A DNA stretch of 64,000 bases from Atopobium sp. UBA2090. Lineage in GTDB: Bacteria; Actinomycetota; Coriobacteriia; Coriobacteriales; Atopobiaceae. Positions 17,468 through 26,448 of the stretch are shown here, piece by piece; within the stretch, counting starts at the first letter, position 1; the number at the start of each line of letters is the position of its first letter. The stretch spans positions 1-64,000 of the forward strand of contig DCZG01000050.1 of the NCBI GenBank assembly GCA_002331575.1. Reading direction: 5' to 3'. A model generated the notes under the pieces. That model was given only the letters and a program-made list of their open reading frames with translations, was not told the origin of the DNA and did not search any database. A program made the translations under genes and the position numbers.

Positions 17468-17540
17468 AAATTGCATCACGAACGAGGCAAAATCGACCTC
17501 GTCGGCACAAATACCGCCCCTCGTGATGCAACTTTCAGCT
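17462..17540. repeat. Long inverted repeat with nested hairpin after the nuclease-like gene
   Basis: The arms 17462-17481 and 17521-17540 are 20 bases each and match at 19 positions when inverted. Between them, ACGAGG and CCTCGT form a smaller hairpin. The left arm contains the stop codon of the upstream gene. It is larger than a normal terminator and has no T-run, so it may be a miniature mobile or REP-type element that also ends transcription. Confidence 0.65.
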
Positions 17541-17582
17541 AGGACCAGTCTCGGGCTGAGCTGAATACCGGGTTACGTCGCG

Positions 17583-18806
17583 CTAGCGCCCTGCCCCGGC
17601 AAGCCGCTTGGTGAAGCTCGTGTCCGAGTGACGCGCCCACAGCGCGTAGATCAGCACGGAGACGACGCAGGCCAGGCTGACGATCGCCCACATGGCGGAG
17701 TAGCCCAGGCTCGAGATGAGCACGCCCGCCGCTCCCCCGCCCAGGCCGTAGCCGATGTCATAGCCACAGAGGAAGGTGGAATTGGCCGAGCCGCGCGTCG
17801 CGTCGGTCGAAGTATGGACGGCCATGGACTGGAGCGAGGGCTCGAGCCCGCCGAACGCATAGCCGGCGAGCACGGCGGACAGCACGTACGTTACGACGCT
17901 GGGCGCGAACGCGAGCAGCAGGAAGGCGACGAGCATCGCGGCGTTGCAGGTGTAGACGAAGATCGCCTCGCCCTTCTCGTCGACGAGCTTGCCGAGCGTC
18001 ACGCGGACGAGAAGGAGCATGCCGGACATGACGAGGAAGTAGATGGACCCCGACGGGAGACCGTTCTCGGAGGCGTAGATGGCCACGAAGTTCTCGAGTG
18101 CGCCGAAGGTGAACATGAACACGAGCATGGTCACCGACGCCGGCAGGCTGTCTCGGTTGATGATCGTGCGCAGGTCGAGCTTCTTTCTGGGCACGTCGAC
18201 GCGAGGGGCGCCGACGAACGAGAAGAGCACGAGGCCGACCACGGCGATGGCGGCGGCGACGGCATAGAGCACCTTGAAGCCGAAGCCCTCCATGAGGGAA
18301 AGCCCGAGCGCCGGCGCGATGGCCGAGGCGAGGGCCGTGGCCATGCCGAAGTAGCCCATGCCCTCGGCGAAGCGCGGCTTGCAGATGACATCGGAGGCGA
18401 CCGTCGCCGTGGTGGAGTTTGAGAACGAGAGGCCGATGCCGTGGACCATGCGCAGGGCGATGGCCAGGGTCATCATCGGCACGAACACGTATCCGAACGG
18501 GGCGAGGCCCATGAGCACGAGCCCGATCACGAGGGCGATCCTGCGGACTCCGTTGTCGAGCCACCAGCCCACGAAGGGTCGCACGATGACCGCGATGAAC
18601 GAGAAGACCGCGGCGCAGATGCCCGCGACGGCCTCCGTGCCACCGAGGCTCTGGATGAAGAACGGGAAGGTGGCGAGGCTCATGATGTGGTTCGTGAACA
18701 CGCAGAGGTTCACGAGGATGATGAGGACGAGGTCGCGGGTCCAGAGCCTCGTCCCGGACCTGAGATCCGCGGGCTGCCCGACGACTGCGGTGCTGCTTTC
18801 TGACAT
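17583..18806 (-). CDS. MFS transporter
   Basis: This encodes 407 residues with about 12 predicted membrane segments. The early stretch FVGWWLDNGVRRIALVIG is the D-x(3)-RR-type loop 2-3 motif of the major facilitator superfamily. SFSNSTTATVASDV and a duplicated layout in the second half (KLVDEKGEAIFVY) fit a small-molecule effluxer of the YfcJ/MdtG-like type. The substrate cannot be told. The start at 18806 has AAAGG upstream. The gene stands alone and is divergent from the DUF2798 gene. Confidence 0.85.
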   Translation of the reverse strand: MSESSTAVVGQPADLRSGTRLWTRDLVLIILVNLCVFTNHIMSLATFPFFIQSLGGTEAVAGICAAVFSFIAVIVRPFVGWWLDNGVRRIALVIGLVLMGLAPFGYVFVPMMTLAIALRMVHGIGLSFSNSTTATVASDVICKPRFAEGMGYFGMATALASAIAPALGLSLMEGFGFKVLYAVAAAIAVVGLVLFSFVGAPRVDVPRKKLDLRTIINRDSLPASVTMLVFMFTFGALENFVAIYASENGLPSGSIYFLVMSGMLLLVRVTLGKLVDEKGEAIFVYTCNAAMLVAFLLLAFAPSVVTYVLSAVLAGYAFGGLEPSLQSMAVHTSTDATRGSANSTFLCGYDIGYGLGGGAAGVLISSLGYSAMWAIVSLACVVSVLIYALWARHSDTSFTKRLAGAGR

Positions 18807-19075
18807 GAAGAGACCTTTCGAACGACAGAGACGAAAGGCCGCCCGAAGGGGACGTCGCAGAGCCACGAGCCTGCAGGCAGCCGAGATGAATCAATCGGAC
18901 TTACGCGCGAGGCAGCTCATTGACAGATGAAGTATACCCGTGCATGGGATGGACTGGCGAGAAACGACACGGAGTTTCCACGGTACCGAACGATTTCTCG
19001 CCGCGGACCGTCCAGTGTCCCCGGCTCGATTGCGGAGATTTTCTCAACGGCCATGCCACGGGTGGTAGAGTGAGT
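18807..19075. other. Intergenic region between MFS and DUF2798 genes
   Basis: About 270 bases with no convincing gene. It must hold the promoters of both flanking divergent genes. I see no clear -35/-10 pair. Confidence 0.4.
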
Positions 19076-19151
19076 CCTTGCGTGTAGCGCACAGGATGAA
19101 AAGTGCAGAGGCAAGGCGCGTGGTTCCCACTGGGTGCCACGCGCCTTTTTT
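19076..19151 (+). ncRNA. Candidate structured leader with attenuator before DUF2798 gene
   Basis: CCTTGC (19076-19081) can pair with GCAAGG (19111-19116), enclosing a hairpin GCAC/GTGC with loop AGGATGAAAA. The 3' strand of this outer stem overlaps by two bases the strong stem GGCGCGTGG / CCACGCGCC (19115-19145), which is followed by seven T residues and is a textbook terminator. It stands 19 bases before the start codon of the next gene, so transcription could be attenuated there. I do not recognise a known riboswitch class. It could also simply terminate an upstream transcript. Confidence 0.5.
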
Positions 19152-19169
19152 GTCGAAAGGAAGCATCGC

Positions 19170-19715
19170 ATGCCCAAGAACCGCGCTCAGGGAGTTATCT
19201 TCGGAATCCTCATGTCCGTCACCATGGCGTACGGCATGGAGGTCTACAACGTCGCATGGAAGCTGGGCTACCCGGTCATGGCCGGCGGCTTCTCCAACAT
19301 GACCAACGACGTCTTTCTCGCCGCGCTCGCGGAGGCCGCCTACATGTGGCTCTTCGTGTTCCTCTTCTCGAACCTCTGGGGCAACCGTCTGGGTTCCTTC
19401 ATGGCGTCGCGCTACGTCACGCCCGGAAAAGACAACCCGTTCGTCTGCGGGACCGTGCGCGCCTGCTGCACCGTGCTCGTCATGTGCCCCACGATGAGCT
19501 TGGTCGCGTCGATACTCTTCAATGTGATTCTCGCAGGCAACCCCGTGGGCCAGCTGCCCGCGATCTGGGTCGGCACCGTCATCAAGAACTTCCCCATGGC
19601 ACTGCTCTGGAACCTCTTCGCCGCCGGCCCCCTGAGCCGGCTCACGTTCCGCACGCTCTTCGCGCACGTGGGCGAGCGGAACGACGACGCCCCGACCGCG
19701 GCGGAGCTCGCGTAG
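19170..19715 (+). CDS. DUF2798 family membrane protein
   Basis: This encodes 181 residues with four hydrophobic segments. The pattern GVIFGILMSVTMAYGMEVYN and later AGNPVGQLPAIWVGTVIKNFPMALLWNL matches the two-repeat DUF2798 membrane family. Function is unknown. The start at 19170 has AAAGGA upstream. It is preceded by a terminator-bearing leader and seems monocistronic. Confidence 0.8.
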   Translation: MPKNRAQGVIFGILMSVTMAYGMEVYNVAWKLGYPVMAGGFSNMTNDVFLAALAEAAYMWLFVFLFSNLWGNRLGSFMASRYVTPGKDNPFVCGTVRACCTVLVMCPTMSLVASILFNVILAGNPVGQLPAIWVGTVIKNFPMALLWNLFAAGPLSRLTFRTLFAHVGERNDDAPTAAELA

Positions 19716-19753
19716 TCGGAGGCATGTCGCCAATCGAGAGCGGTGCCGGGGGG

Positions 19754-20413
19754 CTACTCGGCCTTCTCGGCTCCGCCCTTCTTTTTCCTGCTGCGGACGA
19801 GGCCGATCACGGTGGGGACGAGCGACACGGCGATGATGCCCACGATGAGGAACTCGAAGTGCTCCTGCACGACGGGAATGCCGCCGAAGAAGTAGCCGAG
19901 CAGCGTGAACATCGTGGACCAGGTGATGCCGCCGAGGATGTTGAACACCACGAAGTCATGCCACTTCATGCCGCCCATGCCCGCGATGAAGGGCACGAAG
20001 GTGCGGATGAAGGGGAAGAAGCGGCCGAGGAAGATGGCCAGGTGACCCCACTTGTCGAGAAAGGCCTCGCTCTTGGCCATGCGCTCGGGCGTCATGGCCT
20101 TGACCTTGCCCGACGCGACGATCTTGGTGCCGAAGAAATGCCCGATCATGAAGTTGCACTGGTCGCCGATGATCGCGGCCGCCCAGGCGATGCCGAGCAG
20201 GAGGAAGATGTTGAACCCTCCGCCCTGCGCGAAGAACCCCGAGGCAAAGAGCAGGGAGTCTCCGGGGAGGAACGGGAAGAACACGACGCCCGTCTCGATG
20301 AAGACGATGAGAAAGATGCAGCCGTAGGCGGCAAACGGACCGGCTGCGATCCAGCCGGCGATGGCCGTGCGAGGATCTCGGAGCAGGTTGACGATAAGGT
20401 CTACGAAGCCCAT
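19754..20413 (-). CDS. DedA family membrane protein
   Basis: This encodes 219 residues. Family signatures are FIETGVVFFPFLPGDSLLF, with the conserved acidic and Pro-Gly residues, GDQCNFMIGHFFG, and GRFFPFIRTFVPFIAGMG with its conserved arginines. The C-terminus ends in a basic RSRKKKGG tail. DedA/SNARE-associated proteins act in membrane-lipid transport such as undecaprenyl-phosphate recycling. The ATG at 20413 gives the usual DedA length but has only a weak ribosome-binding site; a nearby GTG or TTG start is possible. The SRP RNA gene lies just upstream on the same strand. Confidence 0.88.
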   Translation of the reverse strand: MGFVDLIVNLLRDPRTAIAGWIAAGPFAAYGCIFLIVFIETGVVFFPFLPGDSLLFASGFFAQGGGFNIFLLLGIAWAAAIIGDQCNFMIGHFFGTKIVASGKVKAMTPERMAKSEAFLDKWGHLAIFLGRFFPFIRTFVPFIAGMGGMKWHDFVVFNILGGITWSTMFTLLGYFFGGIPVVQEHFEFLIVGIIAVSLVPTVIGLVRSRKKKGGAEKAE

Positions 20414-20487
20414 GTGCACCAATCTCGCGACGTGTATGAAAACGTCCTCGGGCCGAAGGTCGGCCTGGGGACGTCGTGAGCGCGCTC

Positions 20488-20576
20488 GGCGGGAACGGGT
20501 GCCCGCCAGAGGCCCCTTATGGCTGCTACCTCCCGGTCCTGACCAGGTTCGAGGTGTTGCGTCACCCGAACCCGCC
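20488..20576 (-). ncRNA. ffs: Small signal recognition particle RNA (4.5S type)
   Basis: Read on the minus strand, the apical SRP loop is clear: CCTGGTCAGGACC, then GGGAGGTAGCAGCC, matching the conserved bacterial SRP domain IV (GTCAGG...GGAAG..AGCAGCC). The ends pair as GGCGGG..CGGGTG with CACCCG..CCCGCC, giving an 89-nt hairpin. The exact ends are inferred from this pairing. The RNA binds Ffh and targets membrane proteins. Confidence 0.93.
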
Positions 20577-20969
20577 CAACGTGCTCTATGACATCCTAGC
20601 AGAGACGGGCCGCATACATGACAAACCCACGAGGAATCGGCTGGCGAGAAGCCCGGCACGCGGGACCCGACCCATTTCAACTAGACGGGGACCCCCGGAA
20701 CGACCGTCCCGAAGGTCCCCACTTTGGCAGCTGCCAAGCCTTGAATCAGCCTACACAGTGCGATGGCACGGAATAGAGAAGCCGTCGTGCTCTCGCTCCC
20801 TGCACGACTGCATCATTCCCCAAACGCCCTCCGCGTGCGGCTCCGTACATGCGAGCGGTCTGGTTCACAGGTCAAGCGCACGGCGGGAACAATTCCTTCA
20901 CAGGGTGCCCCTCGGACCTCCATTCGCGGTAGGATTGACCGCGTGTTCATCGGGACGGTGGGAGGTCTT
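20577..20969. other. Intergenic region with palindromes
   Basis: Nearly 400 bases without a credible gene. It contains GGGGACC...GGTCCCC (20687-20720) and the perfect palindrome TTGGCAGCTGCCAA (20724-20737). I see no tRNA and no strong promoter. Translations across it are not supported by start sites. Confidence 0.5.
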
Positions 20970-21545
20970 ATGGCAAGGAAGTCGAGCGCGGTCAAGCGCG
21001 TTGACGTCGAGAATTCCAAGTTCGACGACTCTAAGTACGGGCATGTGCTCTACTCGGTGACCTACGAGGTCAACGAGTACTCCATCGACCAAGCCGCGGG
21101 TTTCCTCGGCGGGCAGAAGTCCAAGAACATCGTCCTCGGCGCCTCCGCGATATCCCTTCTCCTCCTGATTCTCATCCTCATCAACGACTCAAAGGCACTC
21201 GTTCCCGCCTTCGTGATGGTCGGCGTCTCGATCGCGGCGTCCGCGGCGGCGACCAACTGGCACCAGATCCAGTCGTGGTTCGCCCGTCGCTCGAACCTCG
21301 GCATCCGCGGCGTCAGCGACGACCGCCGCCACGTCGTCGTGACCGACGACTTCGTGGCCATCGAGGGGCCCGAGAGCTACGAGGCCACGTTCCCCCTCTC
21401 CGACCTGCGCCGCGTTGATGCCGATGACAGCATCTGCCTCGCGTACTTCGGCAACAAGAACTATGCCTTCTTCCCGCGCTCCGCCATGAGCGAGAACCGC
21501 TTCCACAACCTCGTCGTGCTCCTCAGGAACCATCTCTCCAAGTAG
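20970..21545 (+). CDS. YcxB-like membrane protein
   Basis: This encodes 191 residues. After a cytoplasmic start there are two adjacent membrane segments (about 50-90: NIVLGASAISLLLLILILI and ALVPAFVMVGVSIAASAAA). A beta-rich C-terminal domain with VVVTDDFVAIEG and DLRRVDADDSICLAYFGNKNYAFFPRSAM resembles the YcxB-like C-terminal domain. Function is unknown. The start at 20970 is fixed by GGGAGG seven bases upstream; upstream in-frame starts lack this. Confidence 0.78.
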   Translation: MARKSSAVKRVDVENSKFDDSKYGHVLYSVTYEVNEYSIDQAAGFLGGQKSKNIVLGASAISLLLLILILINDSKALVPAFVMVGVSIAASAAATNWHQIQSWFARRSNLGIRGVSDDRRHVVVTDDFVAIEGPESYEATFPLSDLRRVDADDSICLAYFGNKNYAFFPRSAMSENRFHNLVVLLRNHLSK

Positions 21546-21629
21546 CTGCGCCATCGCACGCTCGGCGAATCGACCTCGGCGGCTAACGGCCACGGGGTAT
21601 GTTAAAGGTAACCCGTCAAGGAGGTTGCC

Positions 21630-23030
21630 ATGAGCATCGTCGGCGCGTTCGCGGTTCCGCACCCACCCCTGATCATCCCGGAGGTCAGCCCCGGCGAGGA
21701 GCACCAGATCCAGCACACGGTGGACGCCTATGACGAGGTCGGCCGCCGCATCTCGGAGCTCGCGCCGGAGACCATCGTCATCTCGAGCCCGCACTCGGTG
21801 ATGTACTACGACTACCTGCACATCTCGCCGGGGTCGTATGCGAGCGGGAGCTTCGCGCGCTTCGGCGCTCGCGACGCGCGCTACTCCTGCGACTACGACG
21901 TCGACCTCGTCGAGCAGATCTGCCAGCTGGCCGACCGTGACGGCCTGCCCGCGGGCACCGAGGGCGAACGCGATCCCGAGCTCGACCACGCGACCATGAT
22001 TCCGCTCCACTTTATCCAGCGCCACTACACCGCGTTCAAGGTCGTCCGCATCGGGCTCTCGGAGCTCTCCCCCGCCGACCACTACGAGCTCGGACAGCTC
22101 GTGCAGGAGGCGGCGAGGAAGCTCGGCCGCCGCGTCGTCTTCGTCGCGTCGGGAGACCTCTCGCACAAGCTCCTCGAGAGCGGACCCTACGGCTTTGCCG
22201 CAGAGGGTCCGAAGTTCGACGAGCGCATCGAGAAGGACTTCTCGTCTGCGGACTTCCTCGACCTGCTCGAGATCGACCGCGGGTTCGCCGAGCGAGCGGC
22301 AGAGTGCGGGCTTCGCAGCTTCCACATCATGGCCGGCGCGCTCGACAGGACGGCGGTTAAGCCCGAGGTCCTCTCGCACGAGGGGCCCTTCGGCGTGGGC
22401 TACTGCGTCGCGTGCTTCTCGCCCGTGGGCGAGGAGGGTGCGGACGAGAGCCGCGCGTTCCGCGACCAGCTCGAGGCGCGTAGGACCGAAGACCTTCTCT
22501 CCAGGAAGCTCGACGAGGACCCCTTCGTCTCGCTGGCGAGGGCATCCCTCGAGGCGTACGTGCGCGACGGCAAGCGCATCCGTCCGCCCAAGGGTCTGCC
22601 CGCCGAGATGTACGACACGCGGGCCGGCGCGTTCGTCTCGATCAAGAAGTTCGGCGAGCTGAGAGGCTGCATCGGCACCATCCTCCCCTGCCGCGCCAGC
22701 CTTGCCGAGGAGATCTGCACCAACGCGATCTCGGCCGCCGCGCACGACCCGCGCTTCCCGCAGGTGAGCGCCGACGAGCTCGACGACCTCGTCTATGACG
22801 TGGACGTGCTCTCCGCACCCGAGCCCATCGGCAGCGAGAAGGACCTCGACCCGCGCCGCTACGGCGTGATCGTGAGCACCGCGGACGGTCGCCGCGGCCT
22901 CCTCCTCCCCGACCTCGAGGGGGTCGACACCATCTCCGAGCAGGTGGGCATTGCCGCTCGCAAGGGCGGGATCGACCTCGGGCGCGATCCTTACTCACTC
23001 GAGCGCTTCACCGTGACGAGGCACGCATGA
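21630..23030 (+). CDS. AmmeMemoRadiSam protein: extradiol-dioxygenase-like domain fused to AMMECR1
   Basis: This encodes 466 residues. The N-terminal half (about 1-270) is a class III extradiol dioxygenase/Memo-like domain with the His-containing motifs AVPHPPLIIPEV, ISSPHSVMYYDY and VASGDLSHKL. The C-terminal half (about 290-466) is an AMMECR1 domain with GAFVSIKKFGELRGCIGTI and DPRFPQVSADEL. Such A/B fusions occur next to a dedicated radical-SAM enzyme, as here: the next gene overlaps by four bases (ATGA). The biochemical role of this conserved system is not established. CAAGGAGG precedes the ATG. Confidence 0.9.
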   Translation: MSIVGAFAVPHPPLIIPEVSPGEEHQIQHTVDAYDEVGRRISELAPETIVISSPHSVMYYDYLHISPGSYASGSFARFGARDARYSCDYDVDLVEQICQLADRDGLPAGTEGERDPELDHATMIPLHFIQRHYTAFKVVRIGLSELSPADHYELGQLVQEAARKLGRRVVFVASGDLSHKLLESGPYGFAAEGPKFDERIEKDFSSADFLDLLEIDRGFAERAAECGLRSFHIMAGALDRTAVKPEVLSHEGPFGVGYCVACFSPVGEEGADESRAFRDQLEARRTEDLLSRKLDEDPFVSLARASLEAYVRDGKRIRPPKGLPAEMYDTRAGAFVSIKKFGELRGCIGTILPCRASLAEEICTNAISAAAHDPRFPQVSADELDDLVYDVDVLSAPEPIGSEKDLDPRRYGVIVSTADGRRGLLLPDLEGVDTISEQVGIAARKGGIDLGRDPYSLERFTVTRHA

Positions 23031-23881
23031 GCGCCGTCGGTCCCAAGGCGACCTGCGCCACCTGCCCGCACGCCTGCTCGCTCGCCGAGGGGCAGCTCGG
23101 ACTCTGCCGCGCGCGGCGCAACGTCGGGGGTGTCGTGACCTGCGAGAACTACGGACGTCTCACCTCGGTGGCCGTCGACCCCGTGGAGAAGAAGCCCCTC
23201 GCCGAGTTCCATCCCGGGTGCACGCTGCTCTCGGTAGGCAGCTACGGCTGCAACCTCTGCTGCCCCTTTTGCCAGAACTACGAGATCTCTCAGGTGGGGC
23301 CCGACGACATCGGCTGGCGCGAGGCCTCGCCCGCCAAGCTCGTGGAGCTCGCACTGCGCTGCCGCGCCGAGGACCCTCGCATGATCGGCATCGCGCACAC
23401 CTACAACGAGCCGCTCGTCGGCTGGGAGTACGTGCGCGACTGCTCCCTGCTCGCACGCGAGAAGGACCTCGTCAACGTCCTCGTCTCCAACGGCTGCGCG
23501 TCACCGGCCGTGATCGACGAGCTCGCTCCGCTCATCGACGCCGCCAACATCGACCTCAAGAGCTTCTCGCCCGCGTTCTACCAGACCTGCGGCGGGGACC
23601 TCGAGACGGTTCGCTCGACGATCGCGCGCCTGGCGGGAGAGCCGTCCTGCCACCTCGAGGTCACGACCCTCATCGTGCCCGGCATGAACGACGGCGATGA
23701 CGAGATGCGCGCCCTCTCGGGCTGGCTCGCGGGACTCTCCCTGGACGTCGTGCTGCACGTCACGCGCTTCTTCCCCCGCTGGAAGATGTCCGACGCCCGT
23801 CCCACGCCCGTCGAGACGGTCCATCGGCTCGCCGACGTCGCCCGCGAGGAGCTCTCTCACGTCTACGTGGGCAACTGCTAG
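23027..23881 (+). CDS. amrS: AmmeMemoRadiSam system radical-SAM enzyme
   Basis: This encodes 284 residues. An N-terminal Cys-rich segment (CATCPHAC..GLCRARR) precedes the radical-SAM motif GCNLCCPFC, a CxxxCxxC with Cys75, Cys79 and Cys82 that binds a 4Fe-4S cluster. GIAHTYNEPLVGWEYV and ANIDLKSF are typical of the pyruvate-formate-lyase-activase-like AmrS family. It is translationally coupled to the upstream fusion gene. The substrate is unknown. Confidence 0.9.
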   Translation: MSAVGPKATCATCPHACSLAEGQLGLCRARRNVGGVVTCENYGRLTSVAVDPVEKKPLAEFHPGCTLLSVGSYGCNLCCPFCQNYEISQVGPDDIGWREASPAKLVELALRCRAEDPRMIGIAHTYNEPLVGWEYVRDCSLLAREKDLVNVLVSNGCASPAVIDELAPLIDAANIDLKSFSPAFYQTCGGDLETVRSTIARLAGEPSCHLEVTTLIVPGMNDGDDEMRALSGWLAGLSLDVVLHVTRFFPRWKMSDARPTPVETVHRLADVAREELSHVYVGNC

Positions 23882-23903
23882 CCGGCGAGCCCCTCACACA
23901 CGA

Positions 23904-23937
23904 GACGCGGCGGCACCGTCACCGGTACCGCCGCGTC
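23904..23937. terminator. Bidirectional terminator between amrS and pgi
   Basis: The stem GACGCGGCGG / CCGCCGCGTC, extended by an inner ACCG/CGGT pairing, lies between two convergent genes. Confidence 0.7.
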
Positions 23938-23959
23938 ATTCACGAACTAATCCCTGTCG

Positions 23960-25654
23960 CTACCTGCGGTTCGCGCGATAGAAGGCGATGAGCGCCTTCG
24001 TGCTCGCGTCCTGCCCGGCGAGCGCCGCGTCGTCGTGGAAGGCGGGCGTGATCTGCTTGGCGAGCTGCTTGCCGAGCTCGACGCCCCACTGGTCGTAGGA
24101 GTCGAGGCCCCACACGGTGCCCTCGACGAAGGTGATGTGCTCGTACAGGGCGATGAGCTCGCCGAGCGCATGCGCGTTGAGGTCCACGCCGAAGATCGAC
24201 GTCGTCGGGCGGTTGCCGGTGAAGCAGCGCGCGGGCACCATCCACTCGGCCGTCCCCTCGGCGCGCACCTCGTCGGCCGTCTTGCCGAACGCGAGGGCCT
24301 TGGTCTGCGCGAGGAAGTTGCCGAGGAAGAGCTCGTGCACGTCCTGGCTGCCGTCCCTGGTCGGGTTGGCGGTGTTGACGAACGCGATGAAGTCGGCGGG
24401 AATCAGGCGCGTGCCCTGATGGATGAGCTGGTAGAAGGCGTGCTGGCCGTTGGTGCCCGCCTCGCCCCAGAAGATCTCGCCCGTCTCGGTGGTGACCGGC
24501 GTGCCGTCCCAGCGCGTGGACTTGCCGTTGGACTCCATCGTGAGCTGCTGGAGGTACGCGGGGAAGCGGTGCATGTACTGGTTGTACGGGAGCACGGCGT
24601 GGCTCTCGGCCTTGAAGAAGTTGACGTACCACACGTTGATGAGGCCCATGAGGGCGACGACGTTCCTCTCCAGCGGGGTGTCGCAGAAGTAGGTATCGAT
24701 GTCATGGAAGCCGGCGAGAAGCTCTTCGAAGACCTTGGGGCCGAAGGCGATGATCAGCGACAGGCCGACGGCGGCGTCGACCGAGTAGCGGCCGCCGACC
24801 CAGCTCCAGAAGCCGAAGGCGTTGTCGGGGTCGATGCCGAACTCCGAGACGAGCTCGAGGTTGGTGGAGACGGCGACGAAGTGCTTCTTGATGGCGTCGG
24901 TCACGGACGCGTCGGACCCGTCGATGGCGCCCTGGGCCTTGAGCCCCTCGAGCAGCCAGGCGCGGGCCTCGCGGGCGTTGGTCATGGTCTCGAGCGTCGT
25001 GAAGGTCTTGGAGACGATGACGACGAGGGTGGTCTCGGGGTCGAGTCCCCTGACCTTCTCGGCCATGTCGTTGGGGTCGATGTTCGAGACGTAGCGCACC
25101 GAGATGCCCGCGTCGGCGTAGGGCTTGAGCGCCTCGTAGATCATGACGGGGCCGAGGTCGGAGCCGCCGATGCCGATCGAGACGACGGTCTGGATCCTCT
25201 TGCCGGAGACGCCGACCCACTCGCCGGAGCGGACGCGCCCGGCGAAGGCGTACATGCGGTCGAGGACCTCGTGCACGTCGGCGACGGCGTCCTGGCCGTC
25301 GACGATGAGCCTGCCCCTGTCCGAGGCGGGACGGCGCAGCGCGGTGTGGAGCACGGCGCGGTCCTCGGTGGTGTTGATGTGCACGCCGGAGAACATCGCG
25401 GCGCGGCGGTCCTCGAGGCCGACCTCGCGGGCGAGGTCGCAGAGGAGCTTGACCGTCTCGTCGTCGACGAGGTTCTTCGAGAGGTCAAAGTGGAGGTCGT
25501 TGACGTCATAGGAGAGCCTCGGGACGCGCTCGGGGTCCTCGGCGAACCACTGCTTGAGGCTGATGCCCTCCTTGGTGAGCTCGTCATAGTGCTTCTGCAG
25601 GTCGTTCCAGGCATTGGTCTTGGTGGCATCCACCGGAGGATTGACGCTGGACAT
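23960..25654 (-). CDS. pgi: Glucose-6-phosphate isomerase
   Basis: This encodes 564 residues, in the range for the bacterial Pgi family. It interconverts glucose-6-phosphate and fructose-6-phosphate in the cytosol. Signatures seen are [19 protein letters not shown] (phosphate loop), [35 protein letters not shown], and near the C-terminus [17 protein letters not shown], the classical second Pgi signature. The start at 25654 follows AAGGAG. A longer in-frame reading exists upstream, but it lacks Pgi homology and crosses the neighbouring gene. Confidence 0.96.
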   Translation of the reverse strand: MSSVNPPVDATKTNAWNDLQKHYDELTKEGISLKQWFAEDPERVPRLSYDVNDLHFDLSKNLVDDETVKLLCDLAREVGLEDRRAAMFSGVHINTTEDRAVLHTALRRPASDRGRLIVDGQDAVADVHEVLDRMYAFAGRVRSGEWVGVSGKRIQTVVSIGIGGSDLGPVMIYEALKPYADAGISVRYVSNIDPNDMAEKVRGLDPETTLVVIVSKTFTTLETMTNAREARAWLLEGLKAQGAIDGSDASVTDAIKKHFVAVSTNLELVSEFGIDPDNAFGFWSWVGGRYSVDAAVGLSLIIAFGPKVFEELLAGFHDIDTYFCDTPLERNVVALMGLINVWYVNFFKAESHAVLPYNQYMHRFPAYLQQLTMESNGKSTRWDGTPVTTETGEIFWGEAGTNGQHAFYQLIHQGTRLIPADFIAFVNTANPTRDGSQDVHELFLGNFLAQTKALAFGKTADEVRAEGTAEWMVPARCFTGNRPTTSIFGVDLNAHALGELIALYEHITFVEGTVWGLDSYDQWGVELGKQLAKQITPAFHDDAALAGQDASTKALIAFYRANRR

Positions 25655-25778
25655 CGTACGCTCCTTCTTGGTCGCGTTCGCTACGTTGCAGCACTGCCGC
25701 ACTGTCCTAGAATACCGCCGCGCGAGACTTGATGTGCGGCTCCTGCCGCCACGGCTATGGAAAGTCCCGTCATCGGGG

Positions 25779-26339
25779 CTAGTACGGCTCGCCGAGCGGG
25801 GGAAGCTGCTTGAGCCTCGCCCACATGAGCTGCTTCTGACGGACGTCCCCGAGCGCGGCGGCAAAGCCCCCGAGGTTGAGCACGCGCATGCCGCAGGCGT
25901 GGGCGACCACGCCAGGCGCGAGCAGGGCCTGGTCGAGGTCGGCGAGCTCTGCGAGGTCGTCGGCGTATGACTCGCGGACGGCATCCGCCGAGGCCTCGTC
26001 GCAGCACACGAGCGTCGCGGGATCCAAGGCGCAGAGCGCTTCGCGGAGAAGCGCGGGCTCGAGGGGCTTCTCGCCAGAGGCATCGCAGACGAGAAGCGTC
26101 TCCCAGTCCTGCGGCTGGTAGCCGAGGGCGGAGAGCGACGCGCGCAGGGCGATGCCGTCATCCCCCGAGAAGGGCTCCGCCGAACCGGCGGCCTCCTCCT
26201 CGGTGAGCTCCCCCTTGGCGAAGAGGATGGGCGAGAACGCGTTTCCGCCCATGACGACGCCCCGCCTGGCCAACCCCGTGAGCTCGACCGTCGTCTTCTC
26301 GACGTACGCCTTGCGCCTCAGGTCCCTCTCGGATGCCAT
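25779..26339 (-). CDS. Uncharacterised protein, possibly uracil-DNA-glycosylase-fold
   Basis: This encodes 186 residues. I do not recognise it with certainty. [19 protein letters not shown] near residue 30, [21 protein letters not shown] near 95, [18 protein letters not shown] and a C-terminal [20 protein letters not shown] are weakly reminiscent of the order of motifs in the uracil-DNA glycosylase superfamily, but the catalytic signature is not clear. The start at 26339 has GGAAGGTGG upstream. It is divergent from trxA and upstream of pgi on the same strand, with 124 bases between them. Confidence 0.6.
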   Translation of the reverse strand: MASERDLRRKAYVEKTTVELTGLARRGVVMGGNAFSPILFAKGELTEEEAAGSAEPFSGDDGIALRASLSALGYQPQDWETLLVCDASGEKPLEPALLREALCALDPATLVCCDEASADAVRESYADDLAELADLDQALLAPGVVAHACGMRVLNLGGFAAALGDVRQKQLMWARLKQLPPLGEPY

Positions 26340-26366
26340 GTGCCACCTTCCCCGTGCCAACGAACG

Positions 26367-26393
26367 TTGCAAACCAGTGTAAACGGGTATAAG
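26367..26393 (+). promoter_or_regulatory. Possible trxA promoter
   Basis: TTGCAA (26367-26372) and TATAAG (26388-26393) are spaced by 15 bases, slightly short of the optimum, about 55 bases before the trxA start. A small hairpin, CGGGCGA/TCGCCCG, lies at 26413-26430 in the leader. Confidence 0.35.
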
Positions 26394-26448
26394 CCAAGCG
26401 TGAGTATGTACGCGGGCGACTTTTCGCCCGATACCTTTTGGAGGAGAT

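Noticed and set aside
20414..20680. Extension of DedA through the SRP RNA gene
   Set aside because: The open frame is a by-product of the structured SRP RNA sequence; the DedA family starts near residue 1 of the 219-residue version.
20724..20737. Palindrome TTGGCAGCTGCCAA as a fourth REP copy
   Set aside because: It shares only TTTGGCAG with the REP element and lacks the CCCTTTGGC/GCCAAAGGG arms, so it was not counted.
20763..20969. N-terminal extension of the YcxB-like protein
   Set aside because: The in-frame sequence upstream has no ribosome-binding site and unlikely composition, while 20970 has a good GGGAGG.
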